A stretch of 42,800 nucleotides of DNA, taken from Candidatus Nealsoniibacteriota bacterium (lineage in GTDB: Bacteria > Patescibacteriota > Minisyncoccia > Minisyncoccales > MHMH01). The stretch lies in the NCBI GenBank assembly GCA_016181965.1, contig JACOYH010000006.1:1-42800 (forward strand). The letters are read 5' to 3'. The position numbers and the translations under genes are program-made. Under the pieces are notes generated by a model. The model saw nothing but the letters and a program-made list of their open reading frames with translations. It was not told the origin of the DNA and ran no database searches. Shown here piece after piece: positions 39,546 to 42,800 of this stretch. Every line of letters begins with the position of its first letter. Position 1 is the stretch's first letter.

Positions 39546-41426
39546 TCACTCCCTTGTGGAAAAATACCAATCGAGCGCTTCCCTGGCTACTGGCAAAACC
39601 GCCGCCGGAATGCCGCGCGGCGTGCCCTGAACATTTTCCACTAACACGGTTAGAACTATTTGAGGGTCGTCGTATGGAGCAAAAACAGTCACCCAATTGT
39701 GATACACATTGGCTTTACCGGTTTGGGAGGTTCCCGTTTTGGCCGCCGCTACTACCGGTAAATAATTTAATGAGTAACTCGAGCCGTCAGGGGAAGTAAC
39801 CGCCTGTTTCATGCCTTGGCGAATTATTTCTAAATTTGAGGCGGATGTTGGAAGATTTTTGATAATTTCCGGCTCGATTTTCTCTATCGCTTCCTTGTCA
39901 GAGTTTATCACTTCCTTCACCACCTTGGGCCGGTAAATTTTACCGCCATTGGCTATAGCCACATAAGCTGATGCTACCTGTATGGGAGTTATAGAAAACG
40001 GCCCCTGGCCTATTGATAAATGGTAAGTGTCTCCTGTGGTCCACTCATCCTCTAGGTTGGGCAGAATGCCAATGCCTTCTTTGGGTAAATCAATGCCGGT
40101 CAGCGAATCCCAGTTGAATTTTGTCAGCCATTCTTTTATTTTTGTGGGGCCAAGCCCCTTAAGACCTTCGTAACCGCCTCCGATTTGATAGAAGAACGTA
40201 TTGACCGACTCGGCTATAGCCCGCTTGATATCGCTGGTGCCGTGGTACTTCCAATCTTCATAACAAGTTTTTTCGTCGGGGTGCCACGGATTTTTAAGGC
40301 AAATTTCCAGCGGCGAATAAATTTTGGTATTTTCATTGATGATTCCTTCTTCAAGGGCCGCCACGCCGACGAGCGGCTTAATCGTGGATCCGGTGGGATA
40401 GCCAATGCCCGAAATAGCCCTATTGAAAAGAGGATTGCGAGGGTCTGCCTGCAGCTCTATCCATTCATCTTTGGATATGTCGTGGCTGAAGAGATTATTG
40501 TCATAGCTGGGCAAACTGACCAATGCCAAAACTCCGCCCGTTTTCGGATCGAGCGCCACGGCCGCTCCGCCCGTGCCGCCGACATTTTCTATAGACCGCG
40601 CTAACGAGGCGGTTATTTTTTCCTGCAAACCGGCATCCAGCCATAAAACAAGATTTTTGCCCGACTCGGGCATGGAGACCACCTCTTTGGAAATCGGCCG
40701 GCCGCGAACATCGCGCTCGATATAAACTTCGCCTGGCTTAGAGTTTAAAATATTATCATAATAATTTTCCAGGCCTGATTTTTCTCCGGTTTTTCTTTTA
40801 TAGCCGATTATTTGGGAAAAAACAGATCCCGACAGATAATCCCGCTCGGCGTTGTCTATAATTTCAAGGCCTGGCAATTCTCCTCTCTTCGATTCCAAAA
40901 GGACAATGCTCTCGTGCGTAAGATTTTTAGCAATTATCGTTTCGGCAAGATTAGAGGCGTTAATTTTATCTTTTAATACTTGGGCTTCTACGCTGACTAT
41001 TTCAGCAACTTTTCCGATAACCCTATCGCGTTCATCTGGGTTTTGCGGAAGATCGTTGACCAGCGCCGCTAAATCGAAACTAGGGCTATTAAAAACCAAT
41101 TGCTTCATATTGCTATCGTAAATGATTCCTCTTTCCGCCTCGATAAAACGCACGCTAAACTGATTTTCCTTGGCCAATTTGGCATATTCTCTTCCGTCTA
41201 TCACTTGAAGCTGAAAGGTCTTCCCGAATATGAAGATTAAAAGCACGAAAAAGCCGATTAAAAAACCTCGCAATATTCTATGAGATATGAGAATTTCTAA
41301 TTTTTTTTCTGAGACCCCTGTTTGCCTCTCTTCTTTGCGGGCGAGTGAATCCAACAAAATATCGGATGGATCAATTTCCCTTCCAAATTTCTTTATCTTG
41401 AATTTACCTAAGCGGGGATTGGACAT
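39546..41426 (-). CDS. mrdA: Penicillin-binding protein 2 (elongation transpeptidase)
   Basis: About 626 residues from the ATG near 41426; a TTG 15 bases upstream is also in frame. A cytoplasmic head of about 50 residues and a membrane anchor (LIGFFVLLIFIFGKTF) are followed by a dimerisation domain and transpeptidase. Active motifs: SxxK in PTGSTIKPL (Ser near 347), SxN in AESVNTFFYQIGG, and KTG in AAKTGTSQTGK. It cross-links peptidoglycan during side-wall growth with RodA. It overlaps mreD by about 20 bases and follows mreC-mreD, the usual order. Confidence 0.95.
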   Translation of the reverse strand: MSNPRLGKFKIKKFGREIDPSDILLDSLARKEERQTGVSEKKLEILISHRILRGFLIGFFVLLIFIFGKTFQLQVIDGREYAKLAKENQFSVRFIEAERGIIYDSNMKQLVFNSPSFDLAALVNDLPQNPDERDRVIGKVAEIVSVEAQVLKDKINASNLAETIIAKNLTHESIVLLESKRGELPGLEIIDNAERDYLSGSVFSQIIGYKRKTGEKSGLENYYDNILNSKPGEVYIERDVRGRPISKEVVSMPESGKNLVLWLDAGLQEKITASLARSIENVGGTGGAAVALDPKTGGVLALVSLPSYDNNLFSHDISKDEWIELQADPRNPLFNRAISGIGYPTGSTIKPLVGVAALEEGIINENTKIYSPLEICLKNPWHPDEKTCYEDWKYHGTSDIKRAIAESVNTFFYQIGGGYEGLKGLGPTKIKEWLTKFNWDSLTGIDLPKEGIGILPNLEDEWTTGDTYHLSIGQGPFSITPIQVASAYVAIANGGKIYRPKVVKEVINSDKEAIEKIEPEIIKNLPTSASNLEIIRQGMKQAVTSPDGSSYSLNYLPVVAAAKTGTSQTGKANVYHNWVTVFAPYDDPQIVLTVLVENVQGTPRGIPAAVLPVAREALDWYFSTRE

Positions 41427-41703
41427 ATTTTTTGAAAACAAGATTTACAAGGACGGCTATGCCCACAAGAATCAAAACATGGAAACCGAATATTTGCGAA
41501 GAAAAAACATCCCAGAAAAAACCTCCGATTAATGCCGACAGAAAACCTAAATAAGGATCTGGGAAAAACAGGTTAATTAAAACGACGCCAATCAAGAGAA
41601 GATTCAAACCGAACCCGCCTAGGCCAAAATACCCCAAAAAACTAACTTGAAGCAAAGCCAAGAAATAAAAAATTATCGCGAAAATAGCCGTCTTCCAGAC
41701 CAT
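41404..41703 (-). CDS. mreD: Rod-shape protein MreD (short form)
   Basis: 99 residues, three to four membrane helices, with GFLSALIGGFFWDVFSSQIFGFHVLILVGIAVLV near the C-terminus, the MreD-like part. Usual MreD is about 160 residues; this form stops after the helix pair. It lies between mreC (4 bases) and mrdA (overlap). Identification rests on synteny as much as on sequence. Confidence 0.78.
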   Translation of the reverse strand: MVWKTAIFAIIFYFLALLQVSFLGYFGLGGFGLNLLLIGVVLINLFFPDPYLGFLSALIGGFFWDVFSSQIFGFHVLILVGIAVLVNLVFKKYVQSPLR

Positions 41704-41707
41704 TTGA

Positions 41708-42442
41708 TCAGAAATTTAATATAATAAATACTTGTTTCAGCGTATTCAATGTGGAGAAAGGAGAGACCTCCGCCGCTTGAAATGGCTCGATATCGTTTTT
41801 CTTAACGGTTTGAATGGTTCCAATAAGCAATCCCGAGGGGAAAATTCCCCCCAATGCGCTGGAGATCACCAAGGAGCCCTCTTTAATTTCTTCGTTTTTT
41901 GGCAAAAGCTCCAATGAAATTTTTCCTCCTCCCCTGCCCGACAGTAAACCAGAAACGCCTCCAAACACTTCGGCATCAAAAGAACTACTTTTGTCGGAAA
42001 TAAGAGTAACCCTTGAGCGATATGAATAGACCTCGCTGATTTTTCCCAAGAGCACCTTTTGCTGGTTGATGACTGGCATATCTTTAGACAAGCCATCGTT
42101 TGAGCCGCGGTCGATGAAAACCGAGTCCCGATTGATGTCCTTGCCGATGACCTCTGCCATCTCTAAATCAAATTCTTTTTCCAACCCAATACCGAGAGCG
42201 TCTCGCATAACAGCATTCTCGTCTATGACTTTCTGGAGTTCAATAATTTCCGACATGAGTTCAAGATTGATTCGCCGAACTTCATCTTGGTTTTTGGGAG
42301 CCGGCCAAAATAATTTTTGGATTGGCAGGGAGATATTATAAAAAAAGCTTTTAATCTCGCTTTGGAAAAAATTCAAAGAAAAAATAAGGGCTATCCCGAT
42401 GATGACGACAAGAATTTTTTTTCTTTTAGCAGTGCCTCGCAT
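41708..42442 (-). CDS. mreC: Rod-shape protein MreC
   Basis: 244 residues. One membrane segment (about 9-26), coiled coil (about 50-80, INLELMSEIIELQKVIDE), then the beta domain with AEVIGKDINRDSVFIDRGSNDGLSKDMPVINQQKVLLGKI, the MreC signature. It scaffolds elongation proteins in the periplasm-like space. Its promoter (TTGATT, 18, TATAAT) puts the -10 just 8 bases from ATG. It is the first gene after the rRNA genes; no mreB is in the window. Confidence 0.93.
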   Translation of the reverse strand: MRGTAKRKKILVVIIGIALIFSLNFFQSEIKSFFYNISLPIQKLFWPAPKNQDEVRRINLELMSEIIELQKVIDENAVMRDALGIGLEKEFDLEMAEVIGKDINRDSVFIDRGSNDGLSKDMPVINQQKVLLGKISEVYSYRSRVTLISDKSSSFDAEVFGGVSGLLSGRGGGKISLELLPKNEEIKEGSLVISSALGGIFPSGLLIGTIQTVKKNDIEPFQAAEVSPFSTLNTLKQVFIILNF

Positions 42443-42450
42443 AGTTTTAT

Positions 42451-42480
42451 ATTATACTCCTTATAAAACACTTTAATCAA
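42451..42480 (-). promoter_or_regulatory. mreC operon promoter
   Basis: -10 TATAAT at 42451-42456 and -35 TTGATT at 42475-42480 on the minus strand, spacer 18, near-leaderless. Confidence 0.65.
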
Positions 42481-42499
42481 GCAAAACAAAAAGGCGCTT

Positions 42500-42610
42500 T
42501 GGTGGCAGCTACCTACTTTCGCGGATAAACCACTATCATCGGCCTTGGGTTATTTCACTTCCGTGTTCGAAATGGGAACGGGTGGGACAAACCCAGTATA
42601 GCCGCCACCA
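42500..42610 (-). rRNA. rrf: 5S ribosomal RNA
   Basis: About 111 bases. Contains CCCGTTCCCATTTCGAACAC and GAAGTGAAATA as in bacterial 5S. The ends pair (TGGTGGC with GCCACCA) and the stem extends outward through AAAGCGCC, followed by TTTTTG on the minus strand, so the outer helix can also serve as terminator. Confidence 0.95.
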
Positions 42611-42657
42611 AAGCGCCTTTTTATCTTGATCATTAATTGCTAGCTAAGCAAAGAATA

Positions 42658-42800
42658 TTATGATGATCGATTAGTACTCCTCGGCTTAACCCGTTACCGG
42701 GCTTCCACCTGGAGCCTATCAAGCTCATAGTCTCTGAGCGATCTTAATGAGTCCTAATCTTGGGGTGGGCTTCGAGCTTAGATGCTTTCAGCTCTTATCC
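42658..42800 (-). rRNA. rrl: 23S ribosomal RNA, 3' end (partial)
   Basis: The minus strand ends in GAGTACTAATCGATCATCAT, and the plus-strand text (CTCCTCGGCTTAACCCGTTACCGGGCTTCCACCTGGAGCCTATCAA region) is the complement of the 23S 3' domain. The gene runs off the right edge. Together with 5S it is an rRNA operon end. Confidence 0.95.

Overview
This window looks like a chromosome segment of a Patescibacteria/CPR bacterium, probably in the Parcubacteria (inference from gene content; no search was run). Pointers are a PAS-kinase array with receiver-only regulators, short divergent MreD and HrcA, a Mur ligase with a membrane N-terminus, a FemAB-like transferase, single-domain VKOR next to DoxX, GT-C glycosyltransferases, a GIY-YIG ORF, a RAYT transposase and very short leaders. 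UGA is a stop codon: prfB (RF2) is present and carries the classic CTT-TGA-C frameshift site.

Layout. 1-1344: a secreted beta-sandwich/FnIII protein, frame-broken at an exact 85-bp direct repeat and cut by the window edge. 1425-6698: a signalling cluster on the minus strand with two receiver-only regulators, three soluble histidine kinases and a small helical protein. 6784-7107: a KGG-repeat protein with its own strong promoter, Shine-Dalgarno (SD) and terminator. 7282-10995: an OB-DHH phosphoesterase, a fourth PAS kinase and a branched-chain aminotransferase. 11000-15249: tRNA-Gln, GIY-YIG, ftsX, ftsE, prfB, tRNA-Thr, a nucleotidyltransferase, tRNA-Gly, an FtsB/DivIC protein and a 31-aa membrane peptide. 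15268-18685: lepA and murJ. 18859-19183: RNase P RNA. 19201-21935: dinB, DoxX, VKOR, a 63-aa orphan and a HAD nucleotidase-like protein. 22025-26373: tRNA-Lys, a broken tRNA-Lys copy, and the CIRCE-controlled hrcA-grpE-dnaK-dnaJ operon. 26384-26990: a small cassette bounded by 19-bp direct repeats and long palindromes. 27083-31235: corA and two GT-C glycosyltransferases on the plus strand. 31213-38091: a tight minus-strand run lysS-serS-hydrolase-Mur ligase-FemAB-ftsQ. 38149-38928: a RAYT transposase with three copies of its candidate palindrome. 39034-42442: greA, mrdA, mreD, mreC. 42500-42800: 5S rRNA and the 3' end of 23S rRNA.

How it works together. Much of the window builds and divides the envelope (MurJ, Mur ligase, FemAB, PBP2, MreC/D, FtsE/X/Q/B), makes proteins (RF2, LepA, SerS, LysS, tRNAs, rRNA, RNase P) or handles stress (HrcA regulon, KGG protein, Pol IV). 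The kinases lack membrane segments and the regulators lack DNA-binding domains, so output is probably by protein-protein contact.

The most unusual signal is a scatter of perfect palindromes in at least three sequence families. They lie between genes, in frame inside two protein genes, and inside duplicated 5' fragments of tRNA-Gln and tRNA-Lys. The tRNA-Gln fragment is split by exactly one 36-bp hairpin between tRNA positions 7 and 8. The tRNA-Lys fragment is split at two or three places. One family surrounds and enters the RAYT transposase gene. This resembles REP/RAYT systems and Rickettsia palindromic elements and may be an undescribed set of small palindromic mobile elements.
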